Of a stretch of DNA of 64,000 nt, positions 55,074 to 63,820 are shown in pieces. The position numbers were made by a program, and so were the translations under genes. Under the pieces are notes generated by a model. The model had not been told where the DNA came from and did no database searches. It worked only from the letters and a program-made list of their open reading frames with translations. The stretch spans positions 62,001 to 126,000 of the forward strand of contig JBKBUF010000004.1 in the NCBI GenBank assembly GCA_046290815.1. The letters are read 5' to 3'. Each line of letters starts with the position of its first letter. Within the stretch, counting starts at the first letter, position 1. The DNA is from JBKBUF01 sp046290815 (lineage in GTDB: Bacteria > Bacteroidota > Bacteroidia > Cytophagales > Cytophagaceae).

Positions 55074-55736
55074 ATGGAGGTTCAGATAGCTTCATCCTGG
55101 AAGGCGAAATTGGTCGGTGAATTTGAAAAGTCGTACTTTTCTAATCTCGCAGGCTTTCTCAAGGAGGAAAAAAAGCAATATACCCTTTATCCTCCTGGAC
55201 AATTGATATTTTCTGCATTTGATAAATGTCCATTTGATGAAGTGAAAGTAGTTATAATCGGCCAGGATCCTTACCATGGTCCTGGACAGGCCAATGGATT
55301 ATGTTTTTCAGTTGCAGATAATATTCCTTTGCCACCTAGTTTACAGAATATTTTTAAGGAGATCAAATCCGATTTGGGGAAAGAGATTCCCAAAACTGGC
55401 AATCTGGAGCGATGGGCGAAACAAGGTGTCCTATTGCTTAATGCCACACTTACAGTGAGAGCCAACTCTCCTGGAAGTCATCAGAAGCGAGGATGGGAAG
55501 AGTTTACTGATGCTGTAATAAAAATTCTGTCTGATGAAAAAGAAAATCTGGTATTCATACTTTGGGGAGCATATGCACAAAAAAAAGGAGCGATCATTAA
55601 CAGAGAAAAGCATTGTGTTTTATCCGCAGCCCATCCTTCACCATTTTCTGCTCACAGCGGATTTTTTGGATGTAAACATTTTTCCAAAAGTAATGAATAT
55701 TTAAGGTCGAAAGGAAAGAAGGAGATTGAGTGGTGA
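55074..55736 (+). CDS. ung: uracil-DNA glycosylase
   Basis: This 220-residue family 1 enzyme excises uracil from DNA. The water-activating Asp65 and His68 lie in IIGQDPYHGPGQANG, Asn123 in LLLNATLTVR and the leucine-loop His187 in AAHPSPFSAHSGFFG. The length is standard. It is a single-gene unit divergent from apaG. Its stop codon is inside a heptanucleotide array shared with the convergent lepB. Confidence 0.96.
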   Translation: MEVQIASSWKAKLVGEFEKSYFSNLAGFLKEEKKQYTLYPPGQLIFSAFDKCPFDEVKVVIIGQDPYHGPGQANGLCFSVADNIPLPPSLQNIFKEIKSDLGKEIPKTGNLERWAKQGVLLLNATLTVRANSPGSHQKRGWEEFTDAVIKILSDEKENLVFILWGAYAQKKGAIINREKHCVLSAAHPSPFSAHSGFFGCKHFSKSNEYLRSKGKKEIEW

Positions 55737-55825
55737 ATGTTGAATGTTAAATGTTGAATGTTGAATGTTGAATGTTCGATAAGTTTTTCTCATTCAGCAT
55801 TCAACATTTAGCATTTATCATTCTA
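55735..55825. repeat. heptanucleotide inverted array between ung and lepB (GAATGTT/CATTCAA)
   Basis: The left part is six perfect-length units (GAATGTT five times, AAATGTT once; 55735-55776). After 14 bases the right part is five units (CATTCAG, CATTCAA, CATTTAG, CATTTAT, CATTCTA; 55791-55825), complementary to the left. It starts in the ung stop codon and passes through the lepB stop (55818-55820), so it replaces a normal bidirectional terminator. Confidence 0.85.
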
Positions 55826-56897
55826 TTACATTAAACAATCTTCTCCATCTGATTCTCTCAGTAAACCCTCCCTGATTGTCGATTGACATCCAAATAAGTA
55901 ATGCTTTACCTACAATATGATCAGCAGGTACAAATCCCCAATAACGGGAATCGAGGGAATTATGACGGTTGTCACCCATCATGAAATAGTAATTCTGACT
56001 GAAAGTATATTCTTTTAGTTCTTTCCCGTCAACATAAATTTTTCCATCTTTTATAACAGCATTTTTGAGTCCCTCATAACTAACAATAGTAGAGCCATAA
56101 AGTATCACATTATTCGAATCCAATGTAATGGTGCTGCCTTTTGCAGGTATCCATAAAGGACCAAAGTTGTCTTCATTCCATATAAATTTGGAGCTGTTTG
56201 GAAATATTCTTGGTTCAGGATCACCTGCCGGTCTTTTCATTGCTTCCACTCTGATAACTCCCGGTAATCCTTTAACTTTTTCCGCAGTTTCAGGAGTGGT
56301 ATAAATGAAATAACCATCCATTAAAGGGCGAATTTCTGAAATTCTTAATTTTCTAAAATTGTGCTCCTGCCTTTGATTGGTAAATACTCTGAATGAAAAC
56401 TGAGCTTCAGAAGGATTGGCTAGTGGTTTACCATTAATAAAGACCTGTTGATCCTTTATTTCTAAACTATCTCCTCCGATGCCTATACATCTTTTGATAT
56501 AATTGGTTTTTAAATCAGTCGGGTATTCTTCCTCAGGAGGCCAGTTAAACACTACCACATCATTGTTTTTAACTTCAGAAAATCCGGGTAGTCTGTACTG
56601 CGGAAGTTGAATCCAGTCAAGATAAGATGGGATATCAGTAAACCAGATTTTCTGATGAGTAAGGGGCATTTGCAATGGAGTTTTAGGGGTCCTGGCGCCA
56701 TAATGCATTTTGCTGACAAATAAAAAGTCACCAACCAGTAAAGATTTTTCCATTGAGGGCGTAGGAATGGTGAAGGCCTCAAGAAATAACCAACGAATTA
56801 AAGTAGCAGCAACTACTGCAAACACAATAGCGTCTACCCATTCTCTTGCTTTAGATTTTTGGGGCTTCTCTTTTTTGCTTTTCTTAAAATTGAACAT
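55818..56897 (-). CDS. lepB: signal peptidase I
   Basis: This 359-residue inner-membrane serine protease removes signal peptides. It has one membrane helix (about 22-42). The catalytic Ser48 is in PTPSMEKSLLVGDF and the general base Lys135 in NYIKRCIGIGGDSL. The conserved box MMGDNRHNSLDSRYWGFV lies near 310. It is longer than E. coli LepB through the middle insert (about 150-290), usual in Bacteroidota. It begins 13 bases after dapB and ends the parA-parB-DUF5683-dapB-lepB row. Confidence 0.95.
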   Translation of the reverse strand: MFNFKKSKKEKPQKSKAREWVDAIVFAVVAATLIRWLFLEAFTIPTPSMEKSLLVGDFLFVSKMHYGARTPKTPLQMPLTHQKIWFTDIPSYLDWIQLPQYRLPGFSEVKNNDVVVFNWPPEEEYPTDLKTNYIKRCIGIGGDSLEIKDQQVFINGKPLANPSEAQFSFRVFTNQRQEHNFRKLRISEIRPLMDGYFIYTTPETAEKVKGLPGVIRVEAMKRPAGDPEPRIFPNSSKFIWNEDNFGPLWIPAKGSTITLDSNNVILYGSTIVSYEGLKNAVIKDGKIYVDGKELKEYTFSQNYYFMMGDNRHNSLDSRYWGFVPADHIVGKALLIWMSIDNQGGFTERIRWRRLFNVIE

Positions 56898-56910
56898 TAT
56901 AAAAAAATGA

Positions 56911-57633
56911 TTAATTACCTAATTGTAACATATCTTCCATGTTAAAAACACCTTTCTTGCCTACCAGCCATTCTGCGGCAACAACTGCTCCTTTTGCAAA
57001 TCCTTCCCTTGAATGAGCAGTATGTGTGATTTCTATGGTGTCCACAGGAGAATTATAATAAATGATATGAGTGCCCGGAAAGGTATTCATTCTTTTACTG
57101 ATTATCGGAATAGCACCTTTATCGGATGAATCCTGATTGACCCATTTATTTTTCTTGTTATGGTTTTCAATAATGCCTTCAGCCAGGGTAATTGCTGTAC
57201 CACTAGGTGCATCTTTTTTCTGAATATGATGAATTTCTTCCATCTTAATTTCGTATTCAGGATACTGATTCATCAGTTTTGCAAGAACCTTGTTAAGGTG
57301 AAAAAAGAGGTTTACACCAAGGCTAAAGTTGGAAGCATAGAAAAATGCACTTCCTTTTTGCTTGCATAGTTCATCCAGCTCTTTCTTTTTTTCAAGCCAG
57401 CCTGTAGTTCCACATACAACAGGTATGTTATTTTCTATACAATATTTTACGTTCGCGTAAGCACTTTCCGGTTGGGTAAATTCAATAGCTACGTCAACGT
57501 CTGAACTCTTTACGTTTTGTAGTTCCTTGTAATTTTCAACATCAATCTTAAATGGAATGCTATGATTTCTGCTGAGGGCAATTTGTTCTATGGTTTTTCC
57601 CATTTTACCATAGCCCAATAACAATATTCTCAT
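56911..57633 (-). CDS. dapB: 4-hydroxy-tetrahydrodipicolinate reductase
   Basis: This 240-residue enzyme of lysine and meso-diaminopimelate synthesis has the NAD(P)-binding GYGKMGK loop (7-13), the CGTTGW segment (74-79) and the catalytic His135 and Lys139 in EEIHHIQKKDAPSGTA. It is slightly shorter than the E. coli form (273), as is common in Bacteroidota. Its start overlaps the DUF5683 gene by four bases. The product feeds peptidoglycan synthesis. Confidence 0.94.
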   Translation of the reverse strand: MRILLLGYGKMGKTIEQIALSRNHSIPFKIDVENYKELQNVKSSDVDVAIEFTQPESAYANVKYCIENNIPVVCGTTGWLEKKKELDELCKQKGSAFFYASNFSLGVNLFFHLNKVLAKLMNQYPEYEIKMEEIHHIQKKDAPSGTAITLAEGIIENHNKKNKWVNQDSSDKGAIPIISKRMNTFPGTHIIYYNSPVDTIEITHTAHSREGFAKGAVVAAEWLVGKKGVFNMEDMLQLGN

Positions 57634-58202
57634 TTTTTGAATTTTAGGTTTAAACTTATTCCTCCTGCAAATTGGGAATAATTATTTTGATAAAAAAGGG
57701 GTTTTACAGATAATGCAAGATTCTCATTTACATCGAAATATTTCAAATGGGCATCTACGTAGGCATCCAGGATGTTTATTACATATAACGCACCTGTCAT
57801 AATAGTAAAAAATTCGAAATCTCTTCTGTAAGCATCTCTTAGATACCTTAAAGCATTGTCATCATATATGTTGATATACGGGTCCACTGTGTTCGGATCC
57901 TGATCTACCCTCATTTTATAAGCATCTCTATACTTTACATAGCCTCTGTAATTACTGATTGTAAAATAAATCAAAGCTCCGCCTCCTGCATATAGGATAG
58001 GTACCTTCCAATATTTTTTGTTATAAACCTGTCCGGCGCCGGGGAGTACTGTTGATAAGATGGCTGCCGTTGCAGGCCTGCTTTTGCCGGGAATGGTCCT
58101 TTGCTTTATGCTGTCTTCAGGGGGATTAAAAGCAAATGATCCCGATGGTTTTATCAGGATCATTATTAGTATTATTAATGCTATCAGTTTCTTATTTTCC
58201 AT
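57630..58202 (-). CDS. DUF5683 domain protein
   Basis: This 190-residue protein has an N-terminal signal or membrane anchor (about 6-24, ending GSFAF) and the conserved segment STVLPGAGQVYNKKYWKVPILYAGGGALIYF (about 50-80), with a second hydrophobic stretch (about 135-150). The family is restricted to Bacteroidota, usually sits between parB and dapB, and has no known function. It starts one base after parB and overlaps dapB by four bases, so it is coexpressed with segregation and wall genes. Confidence 0.85.
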   Translation of the reverse strand: MENKKLIALIILIMILIKPSGSFAFNPPEDSIKQRTIPGKSRPATAAILSTVLPGAGQVYNKKYWKVPILYAGGGALIYFTISNYRGYVKYRDAYKMRVDQDPNTVDPYINIYDDNALRYLRDAYRRDFEFFTIMTGALYVINILDAYVDAHLKYFDVNENLALSVKPLFYQNNYSQFAGGISLNLKFKK

Positions 58203-58203
58203 A

Positions 58204-59139
58204 TCAGAAATTTAAAATTTCCAGGATCCGGTTAAGATCTTCTGCTGAAACAAAAGGAATTTTTATTTCTCCTTTATTGTCCTTATCACAACTGATGTGA
58301 ATTTTAGTTCCGAAATGAGTAGACAATCTGGATTGCAGACCCGTAATTTCCGGATTTGCTGAGGAAGGTTTAACCGGCTTTTCAGGTTTTTTGTTTTCCT
58401 TACCTAAGTCCCTTACCAACTCTTCAACTTTTCTTACAGATAGCTCTTCGTCTAATAGTTTCTTAAATATGGCCAGCTGATCTTCAATTTTTTCAACATT
58501 AATCAGGGCTCGTGCATGTCCCATGCTGATTTTATTGTCTCTTATAGCTGCCTGAATATCAGGAGGTAATTTTAATAATCTAAGATAGTTATTTACTGTG
58601 GTTCTGTTTTTCCCTACTCTGTCACCTAATTCTTCCTGTTTTAGATTGCATTCAGATAACAACCTTTGGTAACTAAGAGCAACCTCAAGAGCATTAAGAT
58701 TTTCTCTTTGAATATTTTCAATCAAAGCCATTTCCAGCATTTCCTGGTCATTGGCTTTTCTTATATATGCAGTGATATTTTTGATGCCTGCCAGCTTGGT
58801 AGCCTGAAGCCTTCTTTCACCGGAGATAAGCTGGTATTTGTTAGCAGAAAGTTGTCTGACAGTGATCGGTTGTATAATGCCCTGTACCTTGATGGACTCA
58901 GATAATTCTTTCAGAGCTTCCTGATCAAAATGAGTCCTTGGTTGCCATGGATTTACCTCGATGCTTTCAACAGGTATTTCATTGATTGCGCTTTCAGGCT
59001 TTTTTTCTTCAACCTTTACAGCAGCAGGCTTTTCTTGTTTTGCATTTACATTATCTGAATCCTGAAGCAATGCCCCAAGTCCTCTTCCCAATACACTTTT
59101 CTTTGCCGGTTGTGGTTTTTTTTCTGTCATTGAATTCAT
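58204..59139 (-). CDS. parB: chromosome partitioning protein ParB
   Basis: This 311-residue CTP-dependent DNA clamp has the N-terminal ParA-stimulating peptide (KSVLGRGLGALLQD, about 15-28). The ParB/Srx domain (about 52-145) has PWQPRTHF, the CTP-binding GERRLQA and ENIQREN. A helix-turn-helix follows (about 150-205, with QEELGDRVGKNRTTVNNYLRLL), and a C-terminal dimer domain closes it. It loads at parS sites; none is visible in this window. It starts six bases after parA (Met4 at 59130 is an alternative start). Confidence 0.95.
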   Translation of the reverse strand: MNSMTEKKPQPAKKSVLGRGLGALLQDSDNVNAKQEKPAAVKVEEKKPESAINEIPVESIEVNPWQPRTHFDQEALKELSESIKVQGIIQPITVRQLSANKYQLISGERRLQATKLAGIKNITAYIRKANDQEMLEMALIENIQRENLNALEVALSYQRLLSECNLKQEELGDRVGKNRTTVNNYLRLLKLPPDIQAAIRDNKISMGHARALINVEKIEDQLAIFKKLLDEELSVRKVEELVRDLGKENKKPEKPVKPSSANPEITGLQSRLSTHFGTKIHISCDKDNKGEIKIPFVSAEDLNRILEILNF

Positions 59140-59145
59140 GATGTG

Positions 59146-59922
59146 TTATGTTAATGCAACTTTATTTTTTTCTAAAATTTCCTGAGCTAGATTCAAATAA
59201 CTTATAGCTCCTCTGCTTTCTGCATCATGAACTATAACAGGTAAACCAAAGCTTGGTGATTCACTAAGCTTGATGTTTCTTGGTATAATTGTTTCAAACA
59301 CCAGGTGCTGAAAATGATTTCTTACCTCTTCTACAACCTGATTAGATAATCTTACCCTCGGATCATACATCGTAAGTAAAATTCCTTCTATTTCAAGCTG
59401 GGTATTAAGTCTTGTCTGAATGATTTTTACTGTATGCAGAAGTTTTCCAAGACCTTCCAAGGCGAAATATTCACACTGTACAGGTATAAGTACTGAATCT
59501 GCGCAGGTAAGCGCATTTACGGTAATCAAACCTAGAGAAGGTGAACAGTCTATAACTATAAAATCATATTTTTCTTTAGCATTTTTCAGAGATTCCTTCA
59601 TTTTTTCCTCTCTCTGATCAAGGCTTATCATTTCTACTTCAGCACCTACAAGGTCGATATGTGAAGGAACAAGGTCAAGGTAATTTACATTGGTTTTTAA
59701 TACAAGCTCTTCTGCATCCATTCCTTCTACCATACATTCGTAAATGCTCTTTTCAACCGTTTTAGGGTTAAAGCTAAGCCCGGAAGTGGAATTTGCCTGC
59801 GGATCAGCATCCACCAGAAGTGTTTTGTATTCCAAAGCAGCAAGACTCGCAGCAAGATTGATGGCTGTGGTGGTTTTTCCTACTCCACCTTTCTGGTTAG
59901 CAATTGCAATGATTTTACCCAT
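59146..59922 (-). CDS. parA: chromosome partitioning ATPase ParA (Soj)
   Basis: This 258-residue ATPase forms the gradient on DNA that moves ParB-origin complexes. It has the deviant Walker A KGGVGKTTT (11-19), Walker A' DADPQANST (about 39) and Walker B FIVIDCSPSLG (about 120). It lacks the N-terminal DNA-binding extension of plasmid ParA proteins, so it is the chromosomal type. It is the first gene of the row down to lepB. Confidence 0.96.
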   Translation of the reverse strand: MGKIIAIANQKGGVGKTTTAINLAASLAALEYKTLLVDADPQANSTSGLSFNPKTVEKSIYECMVEGMDAEELVLKTNVNYLDLVPSHIDLVGAEVEMISLDQREEKMKESLKNAKEKYDFIVIDCSPSLGLITVNALTCADSVLIPVQCEYFALEGLGKLLHTVKIIQTRLNTQLEIEGILLTMYDPRVRLSNQVVEEVRNHFQHLVFETIIPRNIKLSESPSFGLPVIVHDAESRGAISYLNLAQEILEKNKVALT

Positions 59923-60144
59923 TTCTCTAAATTTAATTTATGTTTTTCAGGTTTACTAAGTTAGGCTATTTTGGACTATTTAAACAGAAATATTTTCTGT
60001 TTTACATTAACGAATAATCCTGCCTCTTATTTAATAATCAACTGTTTCCGTTTTTAGCTTCCTTTTATTTTAAAATTAGTACAAATCCATTGAAGGCTTT
60101 CCGGATTGTTTATTTTATTATAAACATATTTTGCACTGTGAATA

Positions 60145-60153
60145 TGTGGATAA
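60145..60153. promoter_or_regulatory. DnaA-box 9-mer upstream of parA
   Basis: TGTGGATAA is the exact complement of TTATCCACA. It lies 223 bases upstream of the parA start, within the yidC/parA gap. Confidence 0.45.
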
Positions 60154-60213
60154 TGGGCAAGTAGTTAGTAATAAGGGGATACTATAATAAGTTGTACACA
60201 TCCGGGGAAAAAC

Positions 60214-60276
60214 AAATCTCAAATTCCAAATCATAAAGAGGCCAGGGATTGAAATTTGAGATTTTATGAATTGAAA
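60214..60276. repeat. degenerate heptanucleotide array downstream of yidC
   Basis: In-phase 7-base blocks read AAATCTC, AAATTCC, AAATCAT, then after two unlike blocks TTGAAAT, TTGAGAT, TTTATGA, ATTGAAA. The two halves are partly complementary and can fold into an imperfect hairpin just after the yidC stop. Confidence 0.6.
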
Positions 60277-60284
60277 TATATTTC

Positions 60285-62105
60285 CTATTTTTTCTTTTTC
60301 CCTTGTTGCTGCTGTTTCTTTTTTATTTCTTCATTTGCCTTCATAGCATCTTCAACTCTTTGCATCCACTTTGATTTTTTGCCCTGACCAGCAGCAATCT
60401 TTTTCCTGTTTTCATCAAGGATCGCCTTGATTTTATCTTCATCAACAAATCTTCTGATTACATATTGCTGAATGATTGTAACAATATTTGACATCAGATA
60501 ATAAAAGCTAAGCCCTGCAGGGAAAGAGTTTAATACAAACATAAATACTACAGGCATAACGTAAGAAACTGACTTCATAGGACCAGTTACAGTACTTACC
60601 TGGTTGTTAACCCAAGTTGTAGCAAGGGTAGATAAAGTCATTAAGAAGGTAAATAAGCTAAAATGATTTCCATAAGTATTGCTTAGTCCCCATATGAAAG
60701 TATCCCAGGTGAACACTGCGTCATATGTAGAAAGGTCATGTGCCCAAAGGAATGATTCCTGTCTTAGCTCAATGGAATTAGGAAAGAAGTTAAACATTGC
60801 CAGAAGTATTGGCATTTGTAGCAGCATTGGAATGCAACCGCTCAAAGGATTAATTCCTACTTTACTGTATAATGACATTTGCTCAGCCTGCACCTTCTGC
60901 ATGTCATCTCCGTATTTTTCTTTAATTTCATCCAGCTCAGGCTTGAGTACTTTCATTTTTGCCATAGATATGTATGACTTGTAGGAAAGTGGAAATAATA
61001 TGAGCTTAAGCAGAATTACAAGGATTATAATAATTACTCCGTAATTGGGTATGAATGATTCAAGGAAATTAAAAACCGGTATAACGATAAACCTGTTGAT
61101 AAGATTAATTACAGGCCATCCCAGGTAAACATTCTTATCATAATCTTCGGCCGGCACTTTTCGCAGTGTCTGGTAATGGTTAGGCCCGAAGTAAAATTTA
61201 AAATTACCTGCATTGTTCAACAAATCAGCTGATGGAATAGCGACAGATGCCTGTAATAATTTAACTGATTGTTCATCGGGTAATACTTCTCCTTTGGCAA
61301 ATCCTGATAAAAACTGATTTTCTGCAATGAATCCGGCATTGAAGAATTTAGTCTTCATTGAAATCCATTTAAGAGGTGAGCTGATGGTTACCGATTCGCT
61401 TCCGGTTTCTGACTCTTTTATGTGAGAAAAACCATCTTCAACAGAAAAATAATTTACTGCTGTGTTTAATCTGCTTTGTTTTAAGTCATATTCAACTTTA
61501 GGAATGTTTGCTTTCCAGTCAAAAATAACCGGATTTGAACTAAGTGTATTGGTAAGTCCTGAAAATTGAAGATTGTAGTCAAGTAAGAAACCTGAAGGTG
61601 GCAGTTTGTAAGTGTGAGTAATTGTTTTATTTTCTCCTGCGTTTGCAGTGAATATTACTATTGTAGTATCACCAGCTTTTGTAACATCCGAGTTATAAAA
61701 TAATTTTGCTATATCTGCTTCTCCCGTACTTAATGCGGCTTTGATTGAAATCTCACTGTTATTATCATTGATCAGATACAAAGAGTCTTTATTGTCTGCA
61801 AGATAATTTTTCAACAGGACTCTTTTCGGCATTCCGCCCTGGGTGGAAAAAGTTACTCTTAATTCATCATTTTCAATTGTGATATCTTTTGCTTCACCGG
61901 TAGCTATTGTAGAAAGATCCCCATAAGTAGCTTTAAGCTGAGCCTCTTTAACAGAATCCGGTACTACTGTAACGGAAGGTTGATGTGCTACCGCTGTTGT
62001 ATCAGCCATAGGCCTTTCAGGCCTTTCCTGGTTTCCAAAAAAGATGAAATAGGTGATAAATATTAATAAAATCAGGATATAACCTGTGATCTGATTCCTG
62101 TCCAT
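60285..62105 (-). CDS. yidC: membrane protein insertase YidC
   Basis: This 606-residue insertase of the inner membrane has an N-terminal helix (about 6-24) and a large periplasmic beta-sandwich domain (about 55-340). The conserved five-helix core follows (about 350-570), with PLSYKSYISMAKMK, the C1 loop LKPELDEIKEKYGDD and LSGCIPMLLQMPIL. A Lys/Gln-rich tail ends the protein and suits ribosome contact. It follows pyrG by 42 bases. TAGATTTG (62135-62142 complement) could serve as a separate -7 box. Confidence 0.96.
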   Translation of the reverse strand: MDRNQITGYILILLIFITYFIFFGNQERPERPMADTTAVAHQPSVTVVPDSVKEAQLKATYGDLSTIATGEAKDITIENDELRVTFSTQGGMPKRVLLKNYLADNKDSLYLINDNNSEISIKAALSTGEADIAKLFYNSDVTKAGDTTIVIFTANAGENKTITHTYKLPPSGFLLDYNLQFSGLTNTLSSNPVIFDWKANIPKVEYDLKQSRLNTAVNYFSVEDGFSHIKESETGSESVTISSPLKWISMKTKFFNAGFIAENQFLSGFAKGEVLPDEQSVKLLQASVAIPSADLLNNAGNFKFYFGPNHYQTLRKVPAEDYDKNVYLGWPVINLINRFIVIPVFNFLESFIPNYGVIIIILVILLKLILFPLSYKSYISMAKMKVLKPELDEIKEKYGDDMQKVQAEQMSLYSKVGINPLSGCIPMLLQMPILLAMFNFFPNSIELRQESFLWAHDLSTYDAVFTWDTFIWGLSNTYGNHFSLFTFLMTLSTLATTWVNNQVSTVTGPMKSVSYVMPVVFMFVLNSFPAGLSFYYLMSNIVTIIQQYVIRRFVDEDKIKAILDENRKKIAAGQGKKSKWMQRVEDAMKANEEIKKKQQQQGKKKK

Positions 62106-62134
62106 TATTTATATTACTTAGATAAAAAATTTTG

Positions 62135-62142
62135 CAAATCTA
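62135..62142 (-). promoter_or_regulatory. possible -7 box for yidC
   Basis: The minus strand reads TAGATTTG, matching TAnnTTTG, 30 bases before the yidC start in the short pyrG-yidC gap. No -33 element is evident. Confidence 0.3.
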
Positions 62143-62147
62143 ATTCT

Positions 62148-63788
62148 TTAAATCGTTTTTGCCTGTTTTTCTTTAGAAAATTCCATTGCGGCTTTTACAA
62201 ATTTTACAAATAAGGGATGAGGATTCAATACTGTACTCTTTAATTCCGGGTGAAACTGTGAACCAACAAAATGCCTGTGATCTTTTAATTCTATTATTTC
62301 GACCAGCTTTGAGTCAGGATTTATCCCGGAAGCTATCATCCCTGCTTTTTCAAACTGTTTTAGGTACTTATTGTTAAATTCGTACCTATGTCTATGTCTT
62401 TCACTGATTTTGGTTTTCCCGTAAATGCCGTGCACCTTGCTTCCCTTCAGCAATTCACAAGGATAAGCCCCAAGTCTCATTGTTCCGCCTTTTTGCGTAA
62501 CATTTTTCTGAGATTCCATCATATCTATGACCGGATGGGTTGTCTTTTTATTCATTTCCGTAGAGGCAGCATCTTTAAAGCCCAGTACATTTCTGGCAAA
62601 TTCAATAACTGCACACTGCATTCCCAGGCATATTCCAAAGAATGGCACATTGTTTTCTCTGGCAAATTTGATGGCCTTAATTTTACCTTCAATACCTCTT
62701 TCTCCGAATCCCGGAGCCACTAATATCCCGTCCAGATTATCTAAAAGCTGATCAACATTTTCTTCTGTAATGTTTTCAGATTGTATCCACTTCAGCTTTA
62801 CCTTACATTCATTTTCTGCCCCTGAATGTACGAATGCTTCTACAATTGATTTATAAGCATCATGCAACTCTACATATTTTCCAACCAATCCGATATTTAT
62901 TTCACAGGTAGGGTTTTTCAATTTGCCCAGGAAATCTTTCCATGCATCAATTTTTGCCTCTCCTTTGTTAGACAACTTTAACTTAGTGAGTACCCTTTCG
63001 TCAAGTTTTTCTTTTTTCATCAGCAGAGGTACATCATAAATCGTCTCAGCATCTATGGACTCTATGACAGAATTCACGTTTACATTACAAAACAATGCAA
63101 GTTTCTTTCTGATTTCTATAGGAAGAGGATGCTCGGTTCTGCAAACAAGTATATCCGGTTGAACTCCTGCTTCTGATAGTTGTCGTACAGAATGTTGTGT
63201 TGGCTTGGTTTTGAGCTCTCCTGCTGCTTTCAGATAAGGAACCAGAGTCAGATGTATAACAAGGCTGTCGTTAGGAGGGAGTTCCCATCTTAATTGCCTT
63301 ACTGCTTCAAGGAAAGGAAGGGATTCGATGTCACCCACGCAACCACCAATTTCAGTAATGACAATATCGTAGAGTCCGTTCTGCCCTAAAAGAAGGAAAT
63401 TTCTTTTTATCTCGTCTGTGATGTGAGGTACTACCTGAACAGTTTTACCTAAGAAGGCTCCTTGTCTTTCTTTAGAAATTACAGTGTTGTAAATTCTTCC
63501 TGTAGTAACATTGTTTGCCTGCGAAGTAGGTATATTCAGAAACCTTTCATAATGTCCTAAATCGAGATCAGTTTCTGCTCCATCGTCTGTGACATAGCAT
63601 TCACCGTGTTCATAAGGATTGAGGGTACCTGGATCAATGTTGATATAAGGATCAAATTTTTGGATGGTAACTCTGAACCCTCTGGATTGCAGAAGTTTTG
63701 CCAATGATGCGGAAATTATCCCTTTTCCCAGGGAAGATGTTACCCCGCCGGTAACGAAAATGTATTTTGCAGATGCCATAAGTGACAT
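62148..63788 (-). CDS. pyrG: CTP synthase
   Basis: This 546-residue enzyme makes CTP from UTP, ATP and glutamine. The synthase domain (about 1-275) opens with KYIFVTGGVTSSLGKGI and has KFDPYINIDPGT and HYERF. The glutaminase domain (about 295-540) has the nucleophile Cys387 in FGICLGMQCA and the His/Glu pair in SQFHPELKS. The length is standard. Met1 (63788) or Met4 (63779) may be the true start. yidC follows on the same strand. Confidence 0.97.
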   Translation of the reverse strand: MSLMASAKYIFVTGGVTSSLGKGIISASLAKLLQSRGFRVTIQKFDPYINIDPGTLNPYEHGECYVTDDGAETDLDLGHYERFLNIPTSQANNVTTGRIYNTVISKERQGAFLGKTVQVVPHITDEIKRNFLLLGQNGLYDIVITEIGGCVGDIESLPFLEAVRQLRWELPPNDSLVIHLTLVPYLKAAGELKTKPTQHSVRQLSEAGVQPDILVCRTEHPLPIEIRKKLALFCNVNVNSVIESIDAETIYDVPLLMKKEKLDERVLTKLKLSNKGEAKIDAWKDFLGKLKNPTCEINIGLVGKYVELHDAYKSIVEAFVHSGAENECKVKLKWIQSENITEENVDQLLDNLDGILVAPGFGERGIEGKIKAIKFARENNVPFFGICLGMQCAVIEFARNVLGFKDAASTEMNKKTTHPVIDMMESQKNVTQKGGTMRLGAYPCELLKGSKVHGIYGKTKISERHRHRYEFNNKYLKQFEKAGMIASGINPDSKLVEIIELKDHRHFVGSQFHPELKSTVLNPHPLFVKFVKAAMEFSKEKQAKTI

Positions 63789-63812
63789 AAAATTTTTTCA
63801 ACTTATGGGATA

Positions 63813-63820
63813 CAAAGGTA
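63813..63820 (-). promoter_or_regulatory. promoter -7 box of pyrG
   Basis: The minus strand reads TACCTTTG, an exact TAnnTTTG match, 25 bases before the pyrG start. A matching -33 TTG is not clear. The remaining 180 bases to the window end are AT-rich and show no gene. Confidence 0.4.

Larger units (their letters stand above)
59923..60284. other. 362-base intergenic region between yidC and parA with a DnaA-box 9-mer
   Basis: No protein gene is seen. The region holds the parA leader (AT-rich, no exact TAnnTTTG found), a perfect DnaA box, a weaker box-like 9-mer (TTGTACACA, 60192-60200) and, next to yidC, a heptanucleotide array. It lacks a dense cluster of boxes or an obvious AT-unwinding element, so it is not called an origin. 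Confidence 0.5.

Noticed and set aside
60000..60284. chromosomal replication origin
   Set aside because: One perfect and one weak DnaA box beside parA and yidC are suggestive, but there is no box cluster, no clear unwinding element and no dnaA gene in the window.
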